A stretch of 64,000 nucleotides of DNA from Drosophila pseudoobscura (Eukaryota; Arthropoda; Insecta; Diptera; Drosophilidae): assembly GCF_009870125.1 (NCBI RefSeq), contig NC_046683.1, positions 30,966,129 through 31,030,128 on the forward strand. The letters run 5' to 3'. Made by a program: the position numbers and the translations under genes. The notes under the pieces are model-generated. The model did no database searches and was not told where the DNA came from. It saw only the letters and a list, made by a program, of their open reading frames with translations. Shown here piece by piece: positions 1 through 11,870 of this stretch. Within the stretch, counting starts at the first letter, position 1. Each line of letters begins with the position of its first letter.

Positions 1-1755
1 ACAACTTCTTTGAGAGTTTTGAGAATTGAGCTCTTGTCAGTGTAACTGATCAAGTGGCGTGTTTTGCTGCGAAACAGCAACAGGTTTCGCTTTAGCGGGA
101 AACGCGATTCCTCTAGAACAATCTGGTTCCTAAAACAATTCAAAGGTTTGTCTGTTGTCTCGAATGTGTAGGTCAGGGAAATTTCGCTGTGAACGGTTGC
201 AGCGTCCGAACGGGGCCCATCTTGCAAAGCATTAACGTTTTGCCTTGAAAGGGCATCCGCCACCAGATTCTCTTTGCCCGGTTTATAAAACATTTTGGCA
301 TTGTGCTGGTCGATGTAAGATTTCCATCTTTTAATCTTAGAATTCGTGTTCTTGTCCGACACAGCGAACGTGAGCGGCTGGTGGTCCGTGAAAATGTTAA
401 TTTCCCTGGAACCGTACAGAAAGTTCTGCAATCTGCCTAAAGCCCACACAACGGCCAGCAACTCTCTTTCGTTGGTGGCATAGTTTTGTTCGGCCTGTTT
501 TAAGGCGCGAGAAATCATTGTTATTGGCCTATTACCTTGGGAAAGAACCGCGCCAATTCCACTGGCCGAAGCGTCAGTGGTTAAATCGAACGGTTTCTGG
601 AAGTCTGGGTACATTAGCATGACATCTTCTGATGCCAAAATGTTTCGCAGACGGTGAAATGCATCGCGTTGAGCTTCATTAAATTCAATAGGGATTTTCT
701 TTGATACGTGCCTACTCACTGAACCATTTTCCCCTTTAAGTATGTCTGATATTGGGCGCGCTATAGCGGCAAAGTCCTTAATAAAGACCCTATAGTAGTT
801 GGCTAACCCCAAGAATGACCTAACGCTGTAGACACTTTTGGGTTCAGGGAAGTCCTGAATGGCTTTAACCTTTTTGGGATCGGATGTTGCTCCGTCTTTG
901 GTAACAATGAAACCCAGGAATTCAATACTTTCCTTGAAGAATTGAGTCTTTTCAGGGCCTACACGCATGTTGGCGTCGATTAGACATTTTAACACAGTGT
1001 TGATGTGTTGAATATGCTCCGTTTCGTTTTTAGAAAAAATTATGACGTCGTCTACATAGACAAAGCAAATCTTTCCTATATGTTCCCTCAGGATATCGTC
1101 TATTGCCCTTTGGAATATGCTGCTTGCATTGCGCAGGCCAAACGGAAGCCGACAGAACTCGTACTTGCCGCTGCTTACTGAAAACGAAGTCTTTTCGCGG
1201 TCATGCTCCGCAAGGTAGATTTGGTGGTACCCAGACTTTAAGTCGAGGGTAGTGAAGTATTTCGCCTTCCCTAGATTCGCTAAAATCATGGGGATGCATG
1301 GGATAGCGGTCCGGTATGGTTTTTTCCTTCAGTTTCCTGAAATCGATTACCAACCTTTTTTTTGGGTTACCGTATGAGTCAGTGCCTTTTTTATCAACCA
1401 CCCATGTTGGGCTGTTGTAAGGCGATCTGGAGGGCCTGATTATGCCATCGTCCAGTAATTGTTTGACTTCTTTTTTTATGAAGTCAGAAACACCCATGAG
1501 ACTCGGGTATCTTGAATACACAGGCTCGTCGTCCACTGTTCGGATTGTAGCGATGACAGCAGTATTAAGAGGGAGAGCTTCATCTGCATTTGAGAAGGCT
1601 CTTTTGTTTCTGAGTATCATGTCCCTGAACTCTTTTTTTACGGACGGAGGGACAACGATGTCGTTGACATCGGTGAAGTTCACATCGGCACATTGATAGT
1701 ACTGGAGTTTTTCAGATGTACCCTGGTATTCCAGAGTGTTTTTTGCCAAGTTCAA
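1..1755 (-). pseudogene. gypsy-type pol: reverse transcriptase and RNase H region, broken
   Basis: On the minus strand this encodes the linker after protease, the reverse transcriptase and most of RNase H of a Ty3/gypsy element close to the Drosophila gypsy (errantivirus) group. An open stretch from 1755 to about 1290 holds the RT start (a VIDFRKL motif near 1340-1360). A frameshift near 1290 then breaks it, and RT continues in other frames with the catalytic YVDD box intact at 1047-1058. RNase H-type sequence follows down to about 300, and the window edge cuts the gene before integrase. The enzyme would copy element RNA into DNA in cytoplasmic particles. The frameshift and missing integrase make this copy inactive. 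The family assignment is strong; the exact subfamily is less certain. Confidence 0.88.
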
Positions 1756-2355
1756 TTAGACTCCGGCTTGTGTTAGCAAGTCGAAGCCTATGATGGCGTC
1801 GAAAGAACTTAGGGTATCGAGGAGAAAAAACGGGGAGGTATGCTGGAAAATATTCATCAAGCACTTGCGCTTGATTTCGGTAGACCCGTGGATCGAGTTT
1901 ACCGAGAATGACTTGGCGACCGGCGTTATGGCCTTTAGCTCTGTTAAGGGCTTCACATAATTCTTTGCCGCGCCAGTGTCAATTAACATCTTCAGAGTTC
2001 TCCCAGCCAACCGTCGTTGAATGTACGGAAGCCGGGAGTGTTCCCTAAAAAAATTAATTGAGTCGTCACCAGGTGCGTACTCGTTCTCACTCTCTAATTC
2101 TTCAACTGCCTCTTTGGCCGCCTTCTCGAATTCTGTTACGGCCTCTTTGGAGTCTGATTGTACGACATTGTTAATGCGTTGCCGTCTTTGACCTGTTGAA
2201 CGGTCTGACGAATTCTTGCGTTTTGCTGCGTTGGACTCTATCGTGGCAAGCAGTTGTGCCCCAGTGAAATTAAAATAATTCACCCACAGCGAGCCATATT
2301 TTGTCCGCAGCCTATGACAGCCCCCGTATACACATACGCCTCGGCATATGTCCAT
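1756..2355 (-). pseudogene. gypsy-type Gag C-terminus and aspartic protease
   Basis: A 199-codon open frame on the minus strand. The first ~100 residues look like the acidic end of a gypsy-group Gag. The remainder is a retropepsin-like protease with the DTGA active-site motif (LIDTGAAKNY) and a later hydrophobic IIGFDLL motif that fits the second half of the fold. In this family the protease matures Gag and Pol in the particle. It lies directly upstream of the RT fragment (1-1755) in the same orientation, as expected for gag-PR-RT order. The annotated ATG at 2355 is probably not the native start, because homology to Gag begins inside the frame. Most of Gag and the 5' LTR are missing. Confidence 0.8.
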
Positions 2356-2999
2356 ATGTACTTACCGCTCTAGCTTAAAGAATTAAACCATACTTCGTTC
2401 TGCCAATTCTTGTGGCCTCCTACTTTTCCAAAGATTTAATTTGATCCGCATTCCGCCTCCGATCCAGTGCTTACATTCATATAAATACATATGTACATAT
2501 GTGTTGACAGGACAGTGAGTTTGAATTTCCAAGTGCGGTCGTGTTTGCAAGCGAGCTCCGAGTTTTCTACAAACAAAATCCGTATCACGCCTGGAATCAA
2601 AACAGAAGACGGTTCAGGTCAGGCTTTCAGAGTCCCGTACTCACTGCGCATGGTGGCTGGCAACGGCGACTTCCCAGTTGGTTGCAGGGGCACACGCAGA
2701 CGCGCAGATAGCCCAGGGGGTGATCGTTGGTTTTGGCGCATTTCTCTATCCATCGTGTTGGTGGTAGGAAATATAAAAACAACTTTCACTCAAATCGCTT
2801 CACTTGCCTCGATTTATATTCACGGATCAGCTGATCGAGCAGAGGTGCTTACCGCACGGAGTTGCCGGACAGCGTAGGACAGTCGTAGGCTTGCCAGATC
2901 GGCCAACCTGTTCGAAAGTTGAGCGCCAACCGGTAAACCGCGCGGGTCACAAATTTCAAATTCGAATAATTGTCAATTACATTCAGGAAGAATGGAGGA
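2356..2999. other. unassigned sequence between gypsy and R1-like elements
   Basis: About 640 bp with no recognisable coding homology on either strand. It may contain the leader of the gypsy fragment to its left or the 5' untranslated region of the R1-type element to its right. I could not locate an LTR end, a primer-binding site or a target-site duplication. Confidence 0.4.
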
Positions 3000-3146
3000 G
3001 GAAGAAATGCGGGTCTTTGAGAGGAGAACTTAGCCTGCAGCGTTGCCCACCACAGTGGCAGACGCCCCGAGGCATTTGGCCCAGGGAGCAGGCAGTCGGC
3101 CCAGCTAAGTCTTGGTACCGGATCTCCACTTAAGGCGCCCCTAAGA

Positions 3147-4137
3147 GTGCTGCCAGCACTGACTGTGTCTGCACCAGCGGAAGTTCCTGTCAATCCATTT
3201 GACTTCAGCAGTGCTTCCACAGACAAAAGCGGTAAAGGACCAAAGGCTGACGGAGATCTGCGGGCGATCCTGGCTTCGCTGGTAGAAAAGTCGACGGAAT
3301 TGTCGAAGATGCTGAGGGACGCCCGTTATCTCAACAAGGAGATGAAAGAGTTGGGGCAGAACGTGTTTAGGATGCAAAAGTCAGCGCTTCACAGCATCGA
3401 CGCCAGGTCTCAGAGGAAGGAGAGGTGGAGCGGCGTGATCCGGAGACGCAGTGCTCCCCTCAACACGATGCGCCGAAAAGGAAGCTGGACAAGCCGACGA
3501 GGAGCTCGCCGAAGCGGAGAAACAGAATGAGTGGCCACCCCACGCCGCTGTCCCACGAACACCCGGCAAGGAAGAATGAAACAGCTGCACCTACTGAAGG
3601 GGAAGTGGAGAAGGTGAAGAGTAAAGCGCACGCCCGGAAGCCAAGGCCCCGTCCGGATGTCATTATTATCGAGCCAAAAGAGGAAATGACCTATGCGGAG
3701 ATCGTAAACCACGTCACCCAGCAGACGAGGCTAGAGGTGGTTGACTTGGACCAGATGGCTACCACGGAGGACGTCTGCGCCCAGGCTTTGGTGGCACCCA
3801 GCGGGCTATTATTTGCTTGCCGGCGACCCTTGCGACGAAGGGGCTCTCCGTAGGGAAGGTTACAGTTGCATGGTCCGTCTGCCGCATACGGGAGCGAAAC
3901 CTTCCGTTATAGTGCTTCAGGTGTCTTGAGATCGGCCACGTTGTACTAAATTGCAGAAGCTGTGTGGACAAAAGCGGGTGGTGCTTCCGCTGTGGTTCTG
4001 TGGAGCAGAAGGTAAGAGACTGCCACAATGAGGCAAAATGCTTCCTTTGCGTCAGAAAGGGCAAGCCCCACACACATGTAGCTGGTAGCCACAGGTGCCC
4101 CATGGCACCCAAAGAGAAGGCAAGTCACTACGCTTGA
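3147..4137 (+). pseudogene. R1-type ORF1 (nucleic-acid-binding Gag-like protein)
   Basis: ORF1 runs through at least two frameshifts (near 3415 and 3790). A helical, charged N-terminal part (3147-3410) is followed by a basic segment (3425-3700) and the conserved TYAEIV region. The C-terminal zinc knuckles are readable. The first, CX2CX4HX4C at 3913-3954, is complete but preceded at once by an in-frame TAG. The second (near 3980-4020) has His replaced by Gln. A third Cys/His cluster runs to about 4110. Such proteins bind element RNA and accompany it to the nucleus. The stop at 4135-4137 lies just before the ATG of ORF2 at 4139, the tight ORF1/ORF2 spacing usual for the clade. Confidence 0.82.
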
Positions 4138-4138
4138 C

Positions 4139-6644
4139 ATGGTGAGGTTTTACCAAATAAACCTAAGCCATTGCGAGGCTGCCACAGTCCTGCTCTCTCA
4201 GTCGGTGCGCGAAATGAGATCGGACGTTGACATAATTAGTGAACCCTACATACCCCCCGATGATGGATTCTGGGTCCAAAGCTCCTCAGGCAAAGCAGCA
4301 ATATGGGCCTGCGGTAAGCCTCCTCTACGGCCTTCAGAGTGCGCTGAGTTCCGACATTTCGTCAAGGCAAAACTGGGGAACTTTTGGATTTACAGTTGAT
4401 ATTTCCCTCCAAGCCTGAGCCGTCATAGCTTCGCTGCGGCGATGGACGAATTGGCCGACGACGCCAGGCACCACACACCAAATGTGATTGCAGGCGACTT
4501 CAATGCTTGGGCCCAGGAGTGGGGTAGCGACATCTCCAGAAGCAGCAGCTCAGGTGCCATATCCAAGATACATGCACTTCTTGAGGCCTTCGCTGCGTTG
4601 GACGTAGTACTGTTGAACCAGGGGACCGCGAATACCTTCAACAGGGGTGGCGCTGGGTCAGTCATCGACCTTACATTCACGTCTAGTAGCCTTTCCCTTC
4701 TATCCACCTGGCGCCTGGAGAAAGTGGATGCAGACTGACCAGGGCCCCGCAAATAAACCGGAGGGCAGCCTACAACCCCGAATCAATGCGGATTCCAAGG
4801 TTCTTGGAGGGGCTTAGGCATATGGAGGTCGGAGGCTGAGCTCAACAGATGGTCAACCAGCTTTTGGAATCCCTACTGCTCGCATGTGATGCCAGTATGA
4901 GTCGCAAGAGGCCATTCAAGGGTAAGCAGTTGCCGACCTATTGGTGGAATGACGGATCCAGGAGGCCAGACGCACTTGCCTGTCAGCTAGAAGGCGATAT
5001 CAACGAGCCCGCAGAAGGAGCGGCACTAGCTGGCCAAGGCTACAGGCGGAGTACTGCGGAGCTAGAAAAGCCTTAAAGAACGCTATCAAGGAGATCAAGC
5101 GGGAATGCTTCCTGCAGCTTTGCGACTTAGCCGAGAAGGATCCGTGGGGACGTGCCTACAAGACGGTGATGAAGCGAATTCATGGCAGCAACGCGGGGTC
5201 GCCGTCTGATCCAGTCCAATTGCGGTCTATTGTTGAGGCACTGTTCCCATCCGGGGCTCACGGCTCCGCCATCAGTGCTGTCGCCCCGCTCCGAAGCTTA
5301 AAGGCCAAGAAGGCTCCAAGCCCTGATGGAATCCCCAACCGTGCGGTAAAACTGGCGATGGCATACAACCCGCCTGCGAGAAGGACTATTTCCGTCACAG
5401 TGGAAGTCGCAAAACCTGATGCTCTTGCCAAAGCCAGGAAAGCCGCCGCCAGTAAACGGTGGACGCCATAGGCAGGGTAGTTGACATAGCCTCCAAGGCA
5501 GTGGGCGAACTCGATGGAAGGGCGGCAAGAAGGAATACTGCCTGATTGTCACCCTAGACATCAGGAACGCCTTCCATTCGGTGAAGTGGGAGTGCATTTT
5601 GCACTCACTGAACCGGCGCGCTATACCCCAATACCTACAGGCAATCGTTCGGAGCTACTTCGAGGGGAGACTGCTGGAATATCATACGGCGGCCGGCGTG
5701 CAGTCTCACTGCATAACGGCAGGCGTTCCCCAAGGATCAGTGATGGGTCCTCTCCTTTGGAACATAGCCTACGATGGTGTGAGGCTAGCACTCCCAGGCG
5801 GATGTCAGCTAACCTGCTACGCAGATATTGTCGCCCTGACGGTGGTAGCTAAGCACCTGGACGTCGTCGAATCAAATTGCGACACCGCAATCCAGCTGAT
5901 TGCAGACTGGTTCCGTTCTGCGGGACTAGAGATATCCGCTCATTGAACTGAGGCAGTACTGGTGAGCACCCGTTCGACTGTGGAGACCGCTCGCATCAGG
6001 GTTGGCGACCACAGATTATCGTCGAAACGAGCCATTCGGTATCTAGGCGTGATGATCGACACCAGGCTCAGTTTCCGAGAACACCTAAGCTACGTCCAGG
6101 AGAAAGCAGCAAACACGAGTCGGGCGCTGTTCCGAATACTGCTAGATACCCGTGGCCCGAAGCAGGAGAGGAGGATTCTGCTGACCAGCGTAGTCCGCTC
6201 AGCCATGACCTACGCAACAGAAATATGGGCGGATGGGATTAAAGTTGCCAGCTACGATATGGGCGCAAAAGCCACTCATCGCCTCTGCGCGCTCCGAATC
6301 TGCTGCGGCTTTCGGACTTTTTCCGACGACGCCGCCCTAGTCCTGGCGGGAGTCCTACCTATCGACCTTCTGGTGCTTGAGGAGAGGGCTGCGGCCGAAG
6401 CCATCCGGGCCGGCGCAGCAAGGAGGGCCGTGAAAAAAGCCTCAGAGCATGGCAAAGCCGCTGGGACGGCTCTGGTAACGGACGGTGGACACACCGCCTA
6501 ATTCCGGATGTCCGATATTGGATCGGTAGGCGACACGGTGCGGTCAATTTCTATTTCACACAGCTTCTGAGCGGACACGGCTGCTTCAGCCATTACCCTT
6601 GGAGGTTCGGACACGAGGACTCGCCGAACTGCTCGTGGTGTGGC
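4139..6644 (+). pseudogene. R1-type ORF2: endonuclease and reverse transcriptase
   Basis: The ATG at 4139 opens the endonuclease (QINLSHCEAA start; a GDFNAW motif at 4493-4510; an SVIDLTF motif near 4670). A frameshift between 4400 and 4440 splits it. The linker (4850-5160) and RT start are in shifted frames. The RT palm carries GVPQGSVMGP (near 5720-5750), but the catalytic YADD box reads YADI at 5818-5829, so the second catalytic aspartate is gone. The thumb and C-terminal part run 5962-6501. After a stop the GHGCF-type zinc region continues to 6644, where BEL copy A cuts in. The intact protein would nick target DNA and prime reverse transcription there. Clearly a pseudogene. Confidence 0.87.
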
Positions 6645-6739
6645 ATATCCACGGTTTGTCGTTCAGAACTTCCACTTCTCCATTTCCGATCACCTGCTTT
6701 GCGACTCTGATACACGTTATTGCAAATCCATCAGCAAAC

Positions 6740-7752
6740 CATGCCCACTGGTGAGAAGAAATCTCGCAAGAAGTTTAAGCGGGTGAGTTCGCTGAGTTTG
6801 ACCCATCCACCCAGCTCCAACGGCTCAATAACTACGCCCACATCTTCCCGACCGGTCCCAGCTGAGCGAGGTCCGACCACGTCCAGGGCTCACACACCAC
6901 ATGCTTTCGAGGCTTTGTTGCTCCCCTCGGTTGTCCCTCGCACGGTTCCTAGCACTATGGCCCAATCGGCTGCCAGTTCCGCACGGTCTAAGTTTGCCTT
7001 AGCTGCAAGCAGACTGACACGCTTCGACCAGAAGCTCAGCGCTCCAGATGCTAGCACACCAACCCGCTCGCTCTCCCAAGTCCATCGATAACAACTCCGA
7101 AGCCTGTGGGCGAAGGTGGACGCGGAATTCGAGGCCTGTGTGTTTACTCAGGAACGAGGGTTTCGCGTCCGCGCTAAAAGAGCTTCAGAGGGCCGTCCAC
7201 AAGTGCCTTACGACACTCAACCACTCCGAGGTCTCCACAGACAGCATTTTACGCTGACGTAGTGTTAGTGTACCTCATATCCAAGAAGTTGCCGAAAGCG
7301 ACCTTGGAGCTTTGGGAGCCATCCGTGACACACAAGTCCGAAATTCCCACCTGGCACGTTATGGACAAGTTCCTGGCGGAGCGGTACCTGTCTCTCGAGG
7401 TGACCGAGGACTGCCATCCAGGCATGGAGACTCAGGCCCACCCCAGGGAGAGTCTACCCATGTCAGAGAGTTCAAAGGGCAATCCCAACCCATTCCGTTC
7501 CGAAGGGAGCCCTGTTGCAAGGCGGGTTCACTCGTTCGGAACAACTGTGGATCCGAAGCGGAGAACGTGTGGTCTTTGCTTCAAAGAGAACCATCCGATT
7601 CAGGTATGCCCTCAATTCCTTCAGATGAGACCTGATGCTCGCTCCAGCTATATTAAGCAAAAAATGCTTTGCTTAAACTTTTTCGCAAGAGGTCACCAGA
7701 TCCGTGAATGCCAAAGCGCCCACAACTGCAACACGTGTGCTGCTGCACCGTA
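6740..7752 (+). pseudogene. BEL copy A Gag, internally deleted
   Basis: Starts with the ATG at 6740 (MPTGEKKSRKK), in the same context as in copies B and C. The N-terminal part is Ser/Pro/Thr-rich. Relative to copy C two internal segments are missing (about 320 bp and 107 bp), leaving a stop near 7089 and frame changes. The later part (7262-7752) has the ELWE...FLAERY region typical of BEL Gag. Its zinc knuckles are CGLCFKENHPIQVC (intact CX2CX4HX4C) and a second in which one Cys is Phe. Gag would build the particle and bind RNA. Inactive because of the deletions. Confidence 0.82.
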
Positions 7753-7959
7753 GCACTCCAGTTTCCAGCCAATCCGTGTCCAATTCCGTACCACTTCCGA
7801 CTCCCGCCGAAGCTCAGCCTAGCGTTCAGAACTTTTTCGCCTCCGGCAAGAGGGCGGTACTCCTAGGCACGGCTATTATTAATATTTGCCATTAGGGGAC
7901 AAACTTACGCGCCCGCGCTCTAATCGCCCCGGGCTCCGAGGCGACGTTCATTACGGAAC

Positions 7960-10302
7960 GTCTCTTCCAGATCATTAAGTTGCCATTCCGACTCGCCCAG
8001 GCACAGGAGTCGGGCCTCAATCAGACGATATTCGCTCAGTCCAAGAAGCTCTGCCATTTCTCCATCCGCTCCCCGACTAAGCCGGGCTTACACTTGGACG
8101 CCACAGCCTATGTCCAGCCGGAGCTATCAGGCAGCCTTCCCTCCCATCCGATTCCGCAACAATCGTTGCGAGACTTGCCGAACCTGCCATGGGCAGATCC
8201 AACATTTTACGAAAGCTGTCCTGATTGGTGCCGACATCCTTCCATCCATCCTCTTGAGCGGCTCACAAACGAACATCTGTGGATCTCTCCTCGGACAGGA
8301 AACCATTTTCGGGTGGGTTCTTACAGGCCCAGTGCTAAACACGATACAAGGCAGGGTCGCATCCTTCTCCACGCAAGTTTCCACCGAGCTAGAGACTCCG
8401 TTAGACCAACTCCTTACAAAGTTTTGGGAAGTGGAGAACATTCCTACTAAAATAGTAAGCGAGTCAGATTCGTTCTGCGAAAGAAATTTCCTCCGGACTA
8501 CGTCGAGAACGACAAGCGGGAAATACGTCGTCACGTTACCGTTTCGCGACCCAGATCATCTCGGATCAGATCTGGGGTATTCAAGGGCAATCGCGATGGC
8601 CCAGTTCCTAAGAAACGAAAATCGCTTGAAAAGAAACAGTTCCCTACAAGAGCAGTACGACACCGTGACCCAATAATACCTAGAGCTTGATCACATGACA
8701 GACACATGATCACACCTCCGACTCATGGGCCCTCAACTTACTACCTTCCGCACCACGCTGTTTTCAAGCCTGAGAGCACTACCACGAAGGTCCGCGTGGT
8801 ATTTAACGCATCCAGCCCGTCGACCAACGGTGTGAGTTTGAATTATCTTCTGCACGTCGGCCCGGTCCTCCAATCTGACTTGACCCTCTAGATCCTAAAG
8901 TGGCGTTATTTCCGGTACGTTTTCAACGCAGACATCACCAAAATGTATCGCCAAATTTTGTTGACCCGAAACACACCCCTTTCCAGCGAATATTATTTCG
9001 AAACAAGGAGGGACACATCCGTGACTATGAACTGAAGACAGTAACCTTCGGAGTCAATTGTCCTCCTTTTCTTGCCATCCGAGTGTTGCAACAGCTAGCA
9101 AGCGACGTCCAGTCCAGATTTCCGAAAGCAAGTCGAATTATCCGGTCATTCAAGTATGTCGACGATGTCCTTGCCGGAGCGTTTTCTACCGATGAGGCTC
9201 GACTAACGATCCGCGAATTGCAGGCCGCACTTAGCTCTGCAGGTTTTCCGTTGAGGAAGTGGACTTCAAACCACAAAGCCATTCTGGCAGGAATTCCGAG
9301 TGCTCATCTTCTCCACACAGATTTTCTGGAGATGGATGAAGAGAGCACTGCTAAGACTCTCGGGATCCGCTGGAAAGCGACTTCAGACGAGTTTTTTTTG
9401 TCCCTCCCAAGCAAGCAGTTCTGTCTCAGATCGCCAGGCTGTTCGACCCCGCGGGGTGGTTGGCCCCATTTAATGTCCGGTCCAAGATCTTCATGCAAGA
9501 AATCTGGTTGCAGGACCTGGGATGGGACGATGAGCTTCCAAGCGAGATGTGCCAGCGCTGGCAAAGTTTCCTGCGGAGCTACTCCGCTCCCGACCAAATC
9601 CATATTCCAAGATGGGTCGGCTCCCGGCCAGCGGTAAAAGTCGAACATCATGGGTTCTGCGATGCATCCGAGAAGGCTTACGGTGCCGCCATCTACGTGC
9701 GCATTGAGGTTGACCGTTTGGTCAAGGTGCAGCTTCTCACGGCGAAAACGCGAGTCGCACCCGTGAAAACCATGTCGCTCTCCCGGTTAGAGCTTTGCGG
9801 GGCAGTGCTTTTGTCCGAAATGGCGGCGGCTATCCTGCCGAATATGCCAACAGAAAGTACGAGCTGTTATTGCTACCCCGATTCTACTATAGTCCTCGCC
9901 TGGATGGCAAAGCCCGCGTGTCACTGGACCACGTTCGTGGCCAACCGAGTGACTAGGATATCTCAAGCAACCGATCTTGAAAAGTGGTGTCACGTTCCAT
10001 CCGAACAAAACCCCGCGGACCTAGACAGCAGAGGCGTGCCGTTACAGGAGTTCGTTGAGAACCAACTCTGGTGGCACGGACCAACTTGGCTGCAGAGGGG
10101 CCGAGATCAATGGCCAGCACCCGTTAGCAGCTCTCCCGTTATGACCTTAGAGCAGCGTGCTGCAAAGGTCCATTTCGCACTCAACCCAGCCGAAGACTTT
10201 CTCGAACGATTCTTCAGTCTGGTGCATATATCCTGCGCTTCACGAAGCGCTGCCGGAAATTATCCACCGCGCAAGAGCGGTGCCGAGCAGCGAACTTACT
10301 GA
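7960..10302 (+). pseudogene. BEL copy A Pol: protease end, reverse transcriptase, RNase H
   Basis: Domains in order: the end of an A17-type protease region (IGADILPSILLSG...FGWVLTG, about 8215-8330); the pre-RT linker; an RT start (KVRVVFNASSPS, 8790-8820) with an early stop near 8890; RT fingers and palm with an intact YVDDVLAG box (about 9150-9175); the thumb; and RNase H (FCDASEKAYGAAIY near 9655; SRLELCGAVLL near 9780; EQNPADL near 10000). A short deletion near 9410, compared with copy D, shifts the frame. The protein would make element DNA in the particle. There is no usable integrase, so this copy is dead. Confidence 0.85.
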
Positions 10303-10382
10303 AGCTGAACAAACTCTTATCCTAGAGACGCAGCGTAGAGAATACCCCAAGGAGTATCGCTGCCTTAGTGTTAAGCGTCCAT

Positions 10383-10850
10383 CAGCTTCTGAGCGAACAC
10401 GGCTGCTTCAGCCATTAACTTTGGCGGTTCGGACACGAGGACTCGCCGAACTGTTCGTGGTGTGGCGAGGCCACTGAAGACTCTGAGCACATAATTTTTT
10501 AATGTGGGCGCTTCGCACTTATCAGGGAGGAGTTGTGGCGAGCCGCCGGCGGGCAGCTCATGCCGAACAACTTGATCGAGGCGATTGTGGAAGACCCCAC
10601 GGTATGGTCGTCCTGGAGCAACTTTGCAGCCGACGCCATGAAGGAATTGCGTAGGTGCGAGCGCCGGAGGAACGAGAGTGGCTAGGAGGAACCATGGTCC
10701 CTGCGAAGCATTGCTTTGCGGCCGTCCCGAAGAGACCCGGAACTTTCTTCCTTCTCCAACTCAACACAGCTCCCTGTCTAGCTATAGTTAAGTCCTAGGC
10801 TTATAAAATCTAATAAAATTAAGGAGTTAATATAGAATAAAAATGTACAT
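10383..10850 (+). mobile_element. R1-type element, 3' end fragment
   Basis: Sequence 10383-10466 repeats 6561-6644 with 5 differences in 84 bp, and then continues into the last part of an R1-type ORF2 (a C-terminal zinc domain, stop near 10680) and an AT-rich 3' untranslated tail. It could be the missing 3' end of the 3000-6644 element. However, the mismatched 84-bp overlap means it may equally come from a different R1 copy. The right boundary with BEL copy B is approximate. Confidence 0.7.
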
Positions 10851-11870
10851 ATGTCTGTAACGAATATAAAATTGTATTTTATATTTATATGTTCCGACCA
10901 CGGTGCACGACTTATATTATATAAATACTCGCGATAAATTCCGCCAGGTCCACATATCAACGGTTCGGCGTTCAGAACTTCCACTTCTCCATTTCCGTTC
11001 ACCTGCTTTGCGACTCTGATACGCGTTATTGCAAATCCATCAGGAAACCATGCCCACTGGTGAGAAGAAATCTCGCAAGAAGTTTAAGCGGGTGAGTTCG
11101 CTGAGTTTGACCCATCCACCCAGCTCCAACGGCTCAATAACTACGCCCACATCTTCCCGTCCGGTCCCAGCTGAGCGAGGTCCGACCACGTCCAGGGCTC
11201 ACACACCACATGCTTTCGAGGCTTTGTTGCTCCCCTCGGTTGTCCCTCGCACGGTTCCTAGCACTATGGCCCAATCGGCTGCCAGTTCCGCACGGTCTAA
11301 GTTTGCCTTAGCTGCAAGCAGACTGACACGCTTCGACCAGAAGCTCAGCGCTCCAGATGCTAGCACACCAACCCGCTCGCTCTCCCAAGTCCATCGATAA
11401 CAACTCCGAAGCCTGTGGGCGAAGGTGGACGCGGAATTCGAGGCCTGTGTGTTTACTCAGGAACGAGGGTTTCGCGTCCGCGCTAAAAGAGCTTCAGAGG
11501 GCCGTCCACAAGTGCCTTACGACACTCAACCACTCCGAGGTCTCCACAGACAGCATTTTACGCTGACGTAGTGTTAGAGTACCTCATATCCAAGAAGTTG
11601 CCGAAAGCGACCTTGGAGCTTTGGGAGCAATCCGTGACACACAAGTCCGAAATTCCCACCTGGCACGCTATGGACAAGTTCCTGGCGGAGCGGTACCTGT
11701 CTCTCAAGGTGACCGAGGACTGCCATCCAGGCATGGAGACTCAGGCCCACTCCAGGGAGAGTCCACCCATGTCAGAGAGTTCAAAGGGCAATCCCAACCC
11801 ATTCCGTTCCGAAGGGAGCCCTGTTGCAAGGCGGGTTCACTCGTTCGGAACAACTGTGGATCCGAAGCTG
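10851..11870 (+). mobile_element. BEL/Pao element copy B: 5' end and gag fragment
   Basis: Almost identical to the first ~930 bp of copy A, from the leader (10960) through gag to about 11870, and carrying the same two gag deletions. Its gag frame is open 11029-11397 (native ATG at 11050), then broken. The leader upstream (10880-10960) matches that of copy C at 39440-39515, so copy B retains more of the 5' end than copy A. It ends abruptly after the ...VDPK region, where copy A continues into zinc knuckles. Confidence 0.82.

Larger units (their letters stand above)
3000..6644 (+). mobile_element. R1-clade non-LTR retrotransposon, broken and interrupted
   Basis: A plus-strand non-LTR element with ORF1 (zinc-knuckle Gag-like), then ORF2 (apurinic-type endonuclease, reverse transcriptase and C-terminal zinc domain). 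The order, knuckle type and RT motifs place it in the R1 clade (R1/RT1-like). It is 5'-ragged: the left boundary is only approximate. At 6644 it stops inside the C-terminal domain, where BEL copy A begins. A further R1-type 3' end follows that BEL copy at 10383. Several frameshifts, an in-frame stop and a mutated RT active site show it is dead. Confidence 0.85.
6645..10382 (+). mobile_element. BEL/Pao LTR retrotransposon, copy A (5'- and 3'-truncated)
   Basis: A plus-strand BEL/Pao element with gag, protease-like region, RT, RNase H and the very start of integrase. The left end lies in sequence also present in copies B (10950) and C (39510). The right end stops in the RNase H-integrase linker. 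Both flanks carry an 84-bp R1-type sequence (6561-6644 and 10383-10466). Gag deletions relative to copy C are shared with copy B. No complete LTR is visible on either side. Confidence 0.88.

Noticed and set aside
1442..1696. Plus-strand 84-codon frame opposite the gypsy RT
   Set aside because: It is the antisense shadow of the RT coding sequence; the minus strand carries the family motifs.
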